Shown: positions 1 through 8,444 of the stretch, piece by piece
How positions within the stretch are numbered: position 1 is the stretch's first letter
Layout: each line of letters opens with the position of its first letter
Assembly: GCA_945949875.1 (NCBI GenBank)
Contig: CAMFGH010000001.1
Span: 41,719 to 105,718 of the forward strand
Reading direction: 5' to 3'
Source: an uncultured bacterium
GTDB lineage: Bacteria; Bacillota; Clostridia; Lachnospirales; Lachnospiraceae
DNA length: 64,000 nt
Made by a program: the position numbers and the translations under genes
Notes under the pieces: generated by a model
Database searches by the model: none
What the model saw: the letters and a program-made list of their open reading frames with translations, nothing else
Told to the model about the DNA's origin: nothing

Positions 1-1
1 G

Positions 2-1147
2 CCTTTCCTGGAAGCGATTCGACAGTTCCAGCATGAAGTAGGTTTCGAGAATGCCATACTGATTCATGTTACCCTGATTCCTTATCTGCGTGCCTCTCAG
101 GAAATGAAAACCAAACCAACTCAGGCCAGCGTAAAAGAGCTTCAGGGAATGGGTATTAAGCCGGATATTATTGTATGCAGAAGCGAATATCCTCTGGATC
201 AAGGTATCAAAGATAAAATTGCTTTGTTCTGTAATGTACCCCAAAGTCACGTACTTCAGAATCTGGATGTAGAATATTTATATGAGGCGCCTCTTGCTAT
301 GGAAAAAGAGCGTCTTGCAAATGTTGCCTGCGAATGCTTAAATCTTCCCTGCCCGGAACCGGATCTGACAGACTGGATCTCTATGGTAGAAGATCTACGC
401 CATCCTACCTCGGATGTTACCGTTGCCTTGGTCGGAAAATATACTGCGCTCCATGATGCATATATCAGTGTGGTAGAAGCGCTAAAACATGGCGGAATCA
501 CAAACCATACCACGGTTCATATCAAATGGGTGGATTCTGAAACCGTTACCCCTGAGAATGTGGAAGAAATCCTTTCCGATGTACAGGGCGTAATTGTACC
601 CGGCGGTTTTGGCGACAGGGGCATTGACGGTATGATTCATTCTATTGAGTATGCCCGTACCAAAAAGATTCCATTCCTTGGACTGTGTCTTGGCATGCAG
701 CTTTCCATCGTTGAATTTGCACGTAACGTGGCAGGACTTCACGGTGCCCACAGTATTGAACTGGATCCTAATACACCTCATCCGGTTATCGCGTTATTAC
801 CGGATCAGCAGGGTGTAGAAGATATTGGTGGTACCTTAAGACTTGGTTCCTGTCCTTGTGTTCTTATGGACAATACAAAAGCCAGAGAATTGTATGGTAC
901 AGATTTGATCCACGAAAGACACAGACACCGTTATGAAGTAAATAACGATTACCGTGCTGCTCTTTCTTCCAAAGGTATGACACTGTCCGGTTTATCCCCG
1001 GATGGACGAATTGTGGAAATGATAGAGATTCCGGATCATCCATTCTTTGTAGCCACCCAGGCTCATCCGGAATTGAAGTCAAGACCGAACAGACCTCATC
1101 CTTTATTCAGAGGATTTATTGCTGCCGCTCTACAGTATAAATATTGA
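2..1147 (+). CDS. pyrG: CTP synthase, 3' part (5' end outside window)
   Basis: Makes CTP from UTP, ATP and glutamine in pyrimidine synthesis. The reading frame is open from base 2, so the visible 381 residues are the C-terminal part of a protein that is usually about 535 long. The first residues still belong to the synthetase domain (HVTLIPYLRASQEMKTKPTQ). The glutamine amidotransferase domain fills the rest: the nucleophile Cys lies in GLCLGMQL and the His/Glu pair in QAHPELKS. An internal ATG at 104 is not a start, because upstream codons match the family. A terminator follows closely. Confidence 0.97.
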   Translation, partial: PFLEAIRQFQHEVGFENAILIHVTLIPYLRASQEMKTKPTQASVKELQGMGIKPDIIVCRSEYPLDQGIKDKIALFCNVPQSHVLQNLDVEYLYEAPLAMEKERLANVACECLNLPCPEPDLTDWISMVEDLRHPTSDVTVALVGKYTALHDAYISVVEALKHGGITNHTTVHIKWVDSETVTPENVEEILSDVQGVIVPGGFGDRGIDGMIHSIEYARTKKIPFLGLCLGMQLSIVEFARNVAGLHGAHSIELDPNTPHPVIALLPDQQGVEDIGGTLRLGSCPCVLMDNTKARELYGTDLIHERHRHRYEVNNDYRAALSSKGMTLSGLSPDGRIVEMIEIPDHPFFVATQAHPELKSRPNRPHPLFRGFIAAALQYKY

Positions 1148-1173
1148 AAACATGGGCGCTAAACGCATATGAA

Positions 1174-1222
1174 AAATGCCTCGGACTATTCCCTGTTGGA
1201 ATAATGCCGGGGCATTTATTTT
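1174..1222 (+). terminator. Intrinsic terminator after pyrG
   Basis: Arms AAATGCC (1174-1180) and GGCATTT (1211-1217) extend inward through TCGG/CCGG and TATTCC/GGAATA around a short loop, and are followed by a T-rich stretch. It lies 27 bases past the pyrG stop and also faces the end of the convergent chemoreceptor gene. Confidence 0.8.
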
Positions 1223-1241
1223 CACATCAATTATACACCTG

Positions 1242-2711
1242 TTATTTTATCTTGCTAAGCGCATATATCTCATCCAGAATTACCTGTAATGCATTTTCAA
1301 ATCCATCCACTAATTCCACATTCTTCTGACTTTCTTCATAGGTATTAACAGTACTTGCACTGATCTCCTGAGTCGATGCAGATAACGTAGTGACATTTTC
1401 GGAAATGACTTTATTTGCACTTGTGAGCTGTTTAATTTTCTGATCTATTTCTTCCATATCTGAAATTACTTTCTCAACCATTTCTTTAATATGATTGAAT
1501 TCCTTATTTGCAATTTCTGCCAAAGATGTTTGTTTTGCAGAAAGTTCAACACTTTCCTCAACTTTGTCCACCACGTGCTGGGAATCTTTTGTAAGTTCAT
1601 CCAGAATGGTAGAAATCTTCTCTGTGGAATCCTTTGTCTGGTCTGCCAGATTACGGATTTCATCCGCTACCACAGCAAACCCACGTCCGGCCTCTCCTGC
1701 CCTTGCAGCTTCAATGCTGGCATTTAAGGCAAGCAGGTTCGTCTGGCTTGAAATGCTTAAAATAATAGAAATAATATCCCGTACTTCCTTTGTCATGCCC
1801 TGGAGTTTTTCCGCAGAATCTTTCATTTCCTTACCGGATACAATAGCTACCTCTACCTGATCCAGGAGCGTCCTCATGGCCCCTGTGCCACTACCGAGAG
1901 CATCCATTGTCTTACCGGAAAGATCAGACATTTCAGCTGTCATTTCACTGGTCTGGCTAATAATATCCGTAATATTCTGAGTCATTTCGTTCTGCTGCTG
2001 TATCGCTTCTGCAGTATCCGTTGTCCCATTGGAAATATCATTCATTGCAGAATTAATTGCCCCTGCAGATTCTTTGATATACCGGATAGAATCTCTGCAT
2101 TCACCGGTCTCGCTTTCTATTTTCTTTGCAACTGCCATGATCTGTTCAATCAACTGTGTCTGCTTTTCAGCCGCCTGAGTAATTTCTTTCACAGAATCCT
2201 CCATAAAGCGATTCAAAATAATGATACCCATTAATGCTCCTACCGCAACAGATATGGAAATAATCACCTCGATCATAATAGATTCTATAACCAGAGATAT
2301 ATCTGATGCCTGACTAATAGCAAGAATGACATGAAGAAAGTTGATGACAATAAAGCTTACACCGGCAATTCTGACCGACATTTTATCCAGTGAAATTACC
2401 AGAAGCGTAATAATGGGAATCATATACGGGTACGCGGTTGAGCTGGTTGTTGTCAGCATCATGACTGCATACACAATCGTATAGATAACTGCAAGACTTC
2501 TATCAAAAAATACCGTAGTTCTCTTGCGAATGAAAATAAACACTGCCACAGCAAATCCAACAATCGTTACCAGCAATGGGAAAATGCTTTGCCATGGTGC
2601 AAGATCTGACATTGCAAACTGCGATAACAAACCGATTACTCCAAAAACTGTAATCAGTAGATACAGTGAAAACAATAGTTTATTGGTTCTGCGTAAATGT
2701 TGCTCTTTCAT
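1242..2711 (-). CDS. Methyl-accepting chemotaxis protein with multi-helix membrane domain
   Basis: Chemoreceptor of 489 residues. The first ~190 residues hold about six hydrophobic segments with almost no extracytoplasmic loop, so it probably senses within or near the membrane. No clear HAMP domain is seen. The cytoplasmic signalling tip is intact ([20 protein letters not shown], then [16 protein letters not shown]). The start is the ATG at 2711 because AAAGGAGGT lies just upstream. A GTG at 2768 would overlap the preceding gene and has no ribosome site. It follows the HD-GYP gene by 49 bases and is probably co-transcribed with it. Confidence 0.9.
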   Translation of the reverse strand: MKEQHLRRTNKLLFSLYLLITVFGVIGLLSQFAMSDLAPWQSIFPLLVTIVGFAVAVFIFIRKRTTVFFDRSLAVIYTIVYAVMMLTTTSSTAYPYMIPIITLLVISLDKMSVRIAGVSFIVINFLHVILAISQASDISLVIESIMIEVIISISVAVGALMGIIILNRFMEDSVKEITQAAEKQTQLIEQIMAVAKKIESETGECRDSIRYIKESAGAINSAMNDISNGTTDTAEAIQQQNEMTQNITDIISQTSEMTAEMSDLSGKTMDALGSGTGAMRTLLDQVEVAIVSGKEMKDSAEKLQGMTKEVRDIISIILSISSQTNLLALNASIEAARAGEAGRGFAVVADEIRNLADQTKDSTEKISTILDELTKDSQHVVDKVEESVELSAKQTSLAEIANKEFNHIKEMVEKVISDMEEIDQKIKQLTSANKVISENVTTLSASTQEISASTVNTYEESQKNVELVDGFENALQVILDEIYALSKIK

Positions 2712-2760
2712 GAAAGAACACCTCCTTTGTATCTTTATGAAAAATTTTTTATATTTATTT

Positions 2761-4014
2761 TCATCCACACGTCTTTAAAATTTGATAAAGTTCTTCATAC
2801 GTTTCCTTAATCTTTAAATACCTGCCAATGATATCTTCTTTCTCTTTCTCATAATTCTGAATGATCATATCATAATTGTCCATCAGACAGGCAACTATCT
2901 CCTTATTAATCTTCCCTGCATCAGCATCCGACTGCAGTATCTTTTTTATGGTTTCCTTTTCAAATGCCTCCTTGTAGCTTCTCTTACTGTACAAAGCGCT
3001 CAGAATATCCGCTACAGCAACCAGCTGCTGTGCCAAAGTAAGGTCTTCCCGTTTGAGTCCTCTGGGATATCCACTGCCATCCAGTTTTTCATGATGTCTG
3101 ACTGCTATCTGAACGATCGTGTCGTCTATAGTACCTTTTAAAATGCTTTCTGTTTTCTCCACATGAGATTTCATAATTTCCATCTCTTCCGGTGACAAAC
3201 CTCCTGATGACTCCAAAATCTCCAACGGTATATCTATTTTCCCCAGATCATGAAGCATTGCTCCATAGTGAATATCCCGAATCTCACTTCTGGAAAAATT
3301 ACTTAATTTAGCAAGCTGCTCTGCAAAGTACACTGTTGACATGGTATGGATAACGGTTACTTCGCTTCGGAAATCGATGATATAGATCATCATTTCCAGA
3401 TATTTACGCATATCTCTTTCCGAAAGAGAATGATCTCTCAGAAACCCATCCAATTCTTCTTTATAAGAACCATCCTTTAACTTATCCAGCAAATGCTCTT
3501 TGCTTTCCAGTGCCTGAAACTCCTGAAATGCTTTTCCGGAAAAAGTAATATCCCTGTTTACTTTAAAATAATTCGGACCCAAAAGTCCCATTCTCCGATG
3601 TTCCAGTTTATCTATTAAGTTCAGATATTCCAGTACTTTTTTATTGTCCGCACTCATTCGTAATGCCGGGAATCGGTTATAATGCTGATGATGGTCACGT
3701 ACAATATCCGCTTTATCTCCTAATGGCGTAAAGAACCGAATAAACAAATATCCATATAATGAATGCTCTACCGGATCGATAATCTCCGCATTTCCCAAAT
3801 CTTCTCTGGGAGATTCTCTGAATAATCCGATATCATGCAGAAGTCCTACTAAAATATAATCCAGCAGCTCCCGTTTGGTATAACATTCCTTGGAATCCAA
3901 TATCTTATACAAAAGATATCCTGTGATTTCACAATGCGTCATAACTTCTTTGTCAACAATACCTAATGTGCGGAAAATAATATCCATTACGTCTTTACTT
4001 CTAATAATACTCAT
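2761..4014 (-). CDS. HD-GYP protein with two HD domains (predicted c-di-GMP phosphodiesterase)
   Basis: 417 residues, with no membrane segment and no receiver domain. An N-terminal HD-like domain (about residues 20-120) has HDIGLF and [11 protein letters not shown]-terminal HD-GYP domain (about 215-400) carries [21 protein letters not shown] and [10 protein letters not shown]. Members of this family hydrolyse c-di-GMP to pGpG or GMP, and the key HD and GYP residues are all present. Tandem-HD proteins are known, but what the first domain senses is not clear here. The ribosome site (AGGAG) is unusually far from the ATG, so a lower initiation rate or another start is possible. Confidence 0.88.
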   Translation of the reverse strand: MSIIRSKDVMDIIFRTLGIVDKEVMTHCEITGYLLYKILDSKECYTKRELLDYILVGLLHDIGLFRESPREDLGNAEIIDPVEHSLYGYLFIRFFTPLGDKADIVRDHHQHYNRFPALRMSADNKKVLEYLNLIDKLEHRRMGLLGPNYFKVNRDITFSGKAFQEFQALESKEHLLDKLKDGSYKEELDGFLRDHSLSERDMRKYLEMMIYIIDFRSEVTVIHTMSTVYFAEQLAKLSNFSRSEIRDIHYGAMLHDLGKIDIPLEILESSGGLSPEEMEIMKSHVEKTESILKGTIDDTIVQIAVRHHEKLDGSGYPRGLKREDLTLAQQLVAVADILSALYSKRSYKEAFEKETIKKILQSDADAGKINKEIVACLMDNYDMIIQNYEKEKEDIIGRYLKIKETYEELYQILKTCG

Positions 4015-4124
4015 ATGATAAAGCGATTCTCCTGTTATTCTTTCCCCACACGACTATTTTCGTCAAAACAGAATCATCTGTCAACTCCAATCCAATAAAG
4101 ATTCTGCAAAAATCTCCGGAATAT

Positions 4125-4165
4125 AAAAAAGCTTCCAAACACTGCAGCATTTAGAAGCTTTTTTC
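4125..4165 (-). terminator. Terminator after the PocR chemoreceptor
   Basis: AAAAAAGCTT and AAGCTTTTTT flank a short GC-poor loop, giving a symmetrical hairpin with T runs on either strand. It lies 52 bases past the end of the 4217-5008 gene and separates it from the HD-GYP transcription unit. Confidence 0.7.
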
Positions 4166-4216
4166 TTATATTTAATGTATTTTCACTATGCATTTACTAT
4201 ATGCCTGTATTTTGAT

Positions 4217-5008
4217 CTACAGAAAAATATTCTGGTCTGTCTCTGTCATTTCATGCACTACTTTGGAAATGCTGTCCACCTTTTCGCCGATCATCTGATT
4301 CAGTTCCTTACTGTCCTTAGAAAGATTCTCCACTTCCTGAGCAACAACAGCAAATCCCCTCCCGGCTGATCCGGCACGTGCTGCTTCTATTCTGGCGTTC
4401 AATGATAAAATACCCTGTCTCTGCTGGATGCTGTTAAATTTATCTGTATAAACGCGAATATCCTTTACCATTGCTTCACATTGATTAACACCCTCTGTCA
4501 AACGGGCAATCATCTTTCCGTTATACTTTTCTGTATATTCCGTATTAATGTAATTGTTGAGAACCTGCCCCAAAAGTGTGGCTGATGCAACGATTGCCTC
4601 TTCTGTTCTTACATTGACTTTTTTAAGTGCCGCAATGTACTCATCTTCATTCACGCCGATTTCTCTGGCTACCCTACGGAATTCTTCTTCGTCCGGAGCT
4701 TCCGGCAGAACCTGTCCACCAATAACCGCTCCCATCTTCTGACCTGCTACAACCAGATCAATACCAAAATCAATCAGTCCTGCATGGCAGTGATAAATTC
4801 CCTTACCTTCTCTGTCGCACTTTTCACAGCGGGCACATCCTTCTTTACTTCCTCTGGTCAGCTTGATACAAAAATCAGTAAAATTATAGCACTCTGAAAT
4901 GTACTCTCCGTCTGCACCGACTGCTACGGTTGCAAGTCCTGTAGCTTTTGCCCAGTTCGACATAATCTCTTCAAATTTTGTCATATCTGCAAAATCCTGT
5001 ATTCTCAT
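4217..5008 (-). CDS. Short soluble chemoreceptor with PocR sensory domain
   Basis: 263 residues and no membrane segment. Residues ~1-160 match the PocR ligand-binding domain, including a cysteine cluster (CARCEKCDREGKGIYHCHAG) and GGQVLPEAPDEEEF. Then comes a very short receptor signalling domain: only one heptad stretch each side of the tip LSLNARIEAARAGSAGRGFA. Usual signalling domains are about 250-300 residues; this one is about 100. PocR domains bind small metabolites in the cytoplasm, so this may be a cytosolic receptor. Start at 5008 has GGAGGATA upstream. The gene sits 37 bases after the EAL gene. Confidence 0.85.
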   Translation of the reverse strand: MRIQDFADMTKFEEIMSNWAKATGLATVAVGADGEYISECYNFTDFCIKLTRGSKEGCARCEKCDREGKGIYHCHAGLIDFGIDLVVAGQKMGAVIGGQVLPEAPDEEEFRRVAREIGVNEDEYIAALKKVNVRTEEAIVASATLLGQVLNNYINTEYTEKYNGKMIARLTEGVNQCEAMVKDIRVYTDKFNSIQQRQGILSLNARIEAARAGSAGRGFAVVAQEVENLSKDSKELNQMIGEKVDSISKVVHEMTETDQNIFL

Positions 5009-5045
5009 GACATATCCTCCAACGTATTCCTATTTTTAATAATTT

Positions 5046-6692
5046 TTATAGATACTTTTCTTGAAAAGCTTCCAATGTAATAGGTCTTGAAAAATAGAAT
5101 CCCTGATAGCTATACACATCAAATCGTTTCGTAAAATCTATCATCTTTCGGTCTTCCATGCCTTCCAGACATACATGAACGTTCAAATCATTCGCACAAT
5201 CCGTAACAGCACGCACAATCGATTGATTTGCTTTATTTCCTTCGATGTCTCTGACAAATGCCCTGTCAATCTTTAAAGTATCGACCGGAAGTTCACTCAG
5301 CAGATTCAATGATGAAAATCCTGTCCCAAAATCATCAATGGCAATCTTTATTCCTAAAGATTTCAAATAGGTGACTTCTCTGTTTAAATAGTTCTTCTCT
5401 AACTGTCTGCATCGTTCCGTCAACTCCAGGCATAGATTCTGAGCAGGAAATCCGGTTTCTTCCAAAATTTCCTTTACCGCATCCCGGAAAGAAATGCGAC
5501 ACAGCTGCGTATACGCAATATTCACATTCAAAACAAAATCCGGATATTTCTCAACAAAAGGTTTCGCCTCTGTACATGCCCTCTTTAATATCCAGTTGCC
5601 CAGATCAAAAAACCTTGGATCATGCTCCAGCCATGGAATAAAAATCCCCGGCGGGACCTCTCCCATCTGTTCATTTCTCCAGCGTAGCAGTGCTTCCCCA
5701 CCAATCATTTCTTCTTTTTCCGCGCTGAAAATAGGCTGATAACATAGGTAAAACCCTTTATAACCATCCAAGAGACTTTTTCTGAGAGCATCCATAAGCT
5801 CCAGATTCTTTTTATTATTAATCAGGCTGTCCTTATCAAATAATACCAGATCTCCATGATTCTCATGTTTGGACTGCTCAAACGCATACCGACCACTGGA
5901 CTGTACAGAATATTCATCAAATTCTCCGTTGGAATGAACTGCCCCACCGGATATGTATACCGCCACTCGTATGCCTTCCACAAAAATATTATGGCGCATC
6001 TCCCGGCGGATCTTTTCGTATAAGTCTTCTATTTCTTCCACAGTTTTGTTCTCAAAGCAGCATGCAAATCGAACTCCATCCAGACGGAAAATATATCCTT
6101 CTCTCCGTACCAGTGTATACAGTTTCGATGCAACTTCCCGAAGAACTTTATCACCAAAAGCATATCCATACACATCATTTACTTCTGAAAAATTGTTCAC
6201 ACCCAGCACAAGAAGATACGAATCCTTCTTTTCTTCTTTTGCTTTTTTCATGTACCGCCAGAATTCATATATATTATATAAGTTTGTAGTCGCATCCACA
6301 TTATCCATAATGCCATGGTTTTCAATAGTACCCAGAAAAAGATCTGCTTCGCCATCTTTTCCCTTTTGCACCTTCCCCTGACAAGTGCATACTACATACT
6401 CTCCATCCCGGTTTCGGGCACGATAGTCCATAGAATGGGTATCTCGTTTACCCTCAAAGACGTTCTTAATATCTTCGATATATTTTCCCCTGTCTTCCGG
6501 ATGTATATGCTCTGCCCAGATCGTTCCTGCATCTTCCATATATTCTCCCGGAAGCCCAAAGTATTCCACTGCATTTTTTGACCATCTGGATATTCCTGTC
6601 TTCATATTACAGACATAAAGATACCTACGTTTTGAGGTATCCGCAAAGCCTTCAAATATTCTGCTGTCTAAGCCACTGGTATCAAGCCCCAT
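5046..6692 (-). CDS. PAS - degenerate GGDEF - EAL protein (c-di-GMP phosphodiesterase)
   Basis: 548 residues, cytoplasmic. A PAS-like domain (about 15-125) is followed by a GGDEF fold whose signature is RLDGVRF in place of RLGGDEF, so cyclase activity is probably lost. The EAL domain (about 295-540) keeps EALLRW, NVNIAYTQL, ELTE, IDDFGTGFSS, LKIDR, LEGMED and QGFYFSRP, which are the metal-binding and catalytic positions, so it should degrade c-di-GMP. The start is the ATG at 6692, which has AGGGAG at the right distance. An in-frame ATG 27 bases upstream has no ribosome site. It heads an operon with the PocR chemoreceptor. Confidence 0.9.
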   Translation of the reverse strand: MGLDTSGLDSRIFEGFADTSKRRYLYVCNMKTGISRWSKNAVEYFGLPGEYMEDAGTIWAEHIHPEDRGKYIEDIKNVFEGKRDTHSMDYRARNRDGEYVVCTCQGKVQKGKDGEADLFLGTIENHGIMDNVDATTNLYNIYEFWRYMKKAKEEKKDSYLLVLGVNNFSEVNDVYGYAFGDKVLREVASKLYTLVRREGYIFRLDGVRFACCFENKTVEEIEDLYEKIRREMRHNIFVEGIRVAVYISGGAVHSNGEFDEYSVQSSGRYAFEQSKHENHGDLVLFDKDSLINNKKNLELMDALRKSLLDGYKGFYLCYQPIFSAEKEEMIGGEALLRWRNEQMGEVPPGIFIPWLEHDPRFFDLGNWILKRACTEAKPFVEKYPDFVLNVNIAYTQLCRISFRDAVKEILEETGFPAQNLCLELTERCRQLEKNYLNREVTYLKSLGIKIAIDDFGTGFSSLNLLSELPVDTLKIDRAFVRDIEGNKANQSIVRAVTDCANDLNVHVCLEGMEDRKMIDFTKRFDVYSYQGFYFSRPITLEAFQEKYL

Positions 6693-6736
6693 TTTTATCT
6701 CCCTATAGAGGTAATTCATATAATCAGTCTATTTCT

Positions 6737-6765
6737 ATTCTAACTCATTACAAAAAAATTGTAAA
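6737..6765 (-). promoter_or_regulatory. Sigma-A promoter of the EAL-PocR operon
   Basis: On the minus strand TTTACA (6765-6760) and TAGAAT (6742-6737) are 17 bases apart, about 45 bases upstream of the EAL start codon at 6692. It overlaps the U-tract of the terminator from the gene upstream. Confidence 0.6.
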
Positions 6766-6799
6766 CAAAAATGCCGAAATACAGTTGAATATTTCGACA
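6764..6799 (-). terminator. Terminator after the Na/Pi cotransporter-like gene
   Basis: Minus-strand arms TGTCGAAATA and TATTTCGGCA enclose an 8-base loop and are followed by TTTTTGTTT. It starts 14 bases past the stop codon at 6813. Confidence 0.75.
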
Positions 6800-6812
6800 A
6801 TTTTCGTCATTT

Positions 6813-8432
6813 TTAATAATCCATTTTTAAAGTATCATTTGCGATATTCAAAGCGTGATCCCCAATCCTCTCAAAATCTGTTAACATCTCTGAAAACAGA
6901 ATGCTCCCTTCTCCCGAACATGTCCCTGACTGCATTCGTGCATACATATTATCTCTAAACATGATTGTCATATCATCGATTTTTTGTTCCATACAAGCGA
7001 TTTTTTCATGCCATATGATATAGTCTGTGGGCTTTTCCGACAATATTTCAAAAAGATCCATACATATTTGTTTCATCTGCAACAGTTCATTATCAGCACT
7101 CTCCGAAAAAAAGACATTTTTGTCAGCTAATATTTTAAAATATCCCGCTATGTTAACTGCATGATCACTGATTCTTTCGATATTACCGGTTATGGAAAAT
7201 AATGAATTCAAAATGCGGCTTCCTGTTTTGGTAGTCTCGTAAGATACTGCTAATGTAATATACTTTGAAATTTCCTTGTTCAAATAGTCCACATATTCTT
7301 CCCGTTGTTCTACAGACGCAAGCTTTTCTTTATCTCTCTCCAGAACTGCATCAAATGCCTCCCCTACATTACTTTTTGCCATATCCATCATCCGCATAAG
7401 TTCTTTTTTAATCCCTTCCATGCAAATGACAGAGGCCCCCAGTTTTTCCGTATTGATATGTTTGATATCCAGCAAATATTTAACGTGCATTCCCTCCCTT
7501 TCATTCGAACCCTTTTTATCTCTCAATATAAGCGTTGCTATTTTTCCCAGATATGTTCCAACCGGCAGCAGCAAAAGCGTCGTTACAACATTAAACATGG
7601 TATGCAGGTTTGCAATCTGTGCAGGCGCACTTCCCGGTGTCCAGCTTTCTATCAGCATAAGAATCGGAGTGGTAAGACATAAAATCGTAAATACGACCGT
7701 CCCGAATACATTGAACATAATATGTATCAGTGTGGTTCTCTTTGCATTTCTGCTGGTTCCCACAGAAGCCAGGAGTGCAGTAATACAAGTACCGATATTT
7801 TGTCCAAACAATATAAAAGCTGCGCTTTTCAGGCCGATCGCGCCGCTCCCCGCAAGCGCCTGTAAGATGCCCACAGAAGCCGACGAGGATTGTATAAGCG
7901 CAGTAAAGGTGGTTCCGGCGACAATCCCTAATAAGGGATTCTCAAACTTTGTAAGAATGCTTACAAAACCCTCTGAAGCGGCCAGCGGTTCCATGGCGAA
8001 CCCCATCATATCCATGCCTATAAACAGTACCCCGAGCCCAGCCATAATCTCCCCGATGTATTTTACTTTTTCATTCTTTATAAATACAATTGCAGCCACT
8101 CCCAGGAATGCTATAAAAGGTGCAATTTCTCCTACATCCAGGGCAATTAACTGCCCTGTAATGGTTGTTCCTATGTTGGCACCCATTATGATCCATATTG
8201 CCTGATTCAGTGTCATCATTCCCGAATTGACAAATCCAACTACCATCACCGTAGTGGCAGAAGAGGACTGGATGACTGCTGTGATTATGGCCCCCGCCAG
8301 CACTCCTATCAGTCTGTTAGAAGTCAGTTTCTCCAGAATCGTTTTCATCTTATTTCCGGCAGCAGATTCCAGACCGGTACTCATCATTTGCATTCCATAT
8401 AAAAATAACGCCAGACCACCCAGTAAATACAT
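6813..8432 (-). CDS. Na/Pi cotransporter family protein with PhoU-like tail
   Basis: 539 residues. The N-terminal ~310 residues are a membrane domain with the two inverted QSSSA repeats typical of the NptA/PNaS family (AVIQSSSATT and ALIQSSSASV). The last ~200 residues are helical and PhoU-like (ISDHAVNIAGYF, ERIGDHALNIAND). The family takes up phosphate with sodium, and bacterial members of this form may also export it. A GGGAGG site precedes the ATG. It begins 12 bases after the cation ATPase stop, so the two are one operon and share the upstream riboswitch. Confidence 0.88.
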   Translation of the reverse strand: MYLLGGLALFLYGMQMMSTGLESAAGNKMKTILEKLTSNRLIGVLAGAIITAVIQSSSATTVMVVGFVNSGMMTLNQAIWIIMGANIGTTITGQLIALDVGEIAPFIAFLGVAAIVFIKNEKVKYIGEIMAGLGVLFIGMDMMGFAMEPLAASEGFVSILTKFENPLLGIVAGTTFTALIQSSSASVGILQALAGSGAIGLKSAAFILFGQNIGTCITALLASVGTSRNAKRTTLIHIMFNVFGTVVFTILCLTTPILMLIESWTPGSAPAQIANLHTMFNVVTTLLLLPVGTYLGKIATLILRDKKGSNEREGMHVKYLLDIKHINTEKLGASVICMEGIKKELMRMMDMAKSNVGEAFDAVLERDKEKLASVEQREEYVDYLNKEISKYITLAVSYETTKTGSRILNSLFSITGNIERISDHAVNIAGYFKILADKNVFFSESADNELLQMKQICMDLFEILSEKPTDYIIWHEKIACMEQKIDDMTIMFRDNMYARMQSGTCSGEGSILFSEMLTDFERIGDHALNIANDTLKMDY

Positions 8433-8444
8433 AACACTTCCTCC

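Noticed and set aside
7420..8205. 261-codon open frame opposite the Na/Pi cotransporter-like gene
   Set aside because: It is fully antisense to a well-supported membrane protein gene, has no domain and arises from that gene's codon bias.
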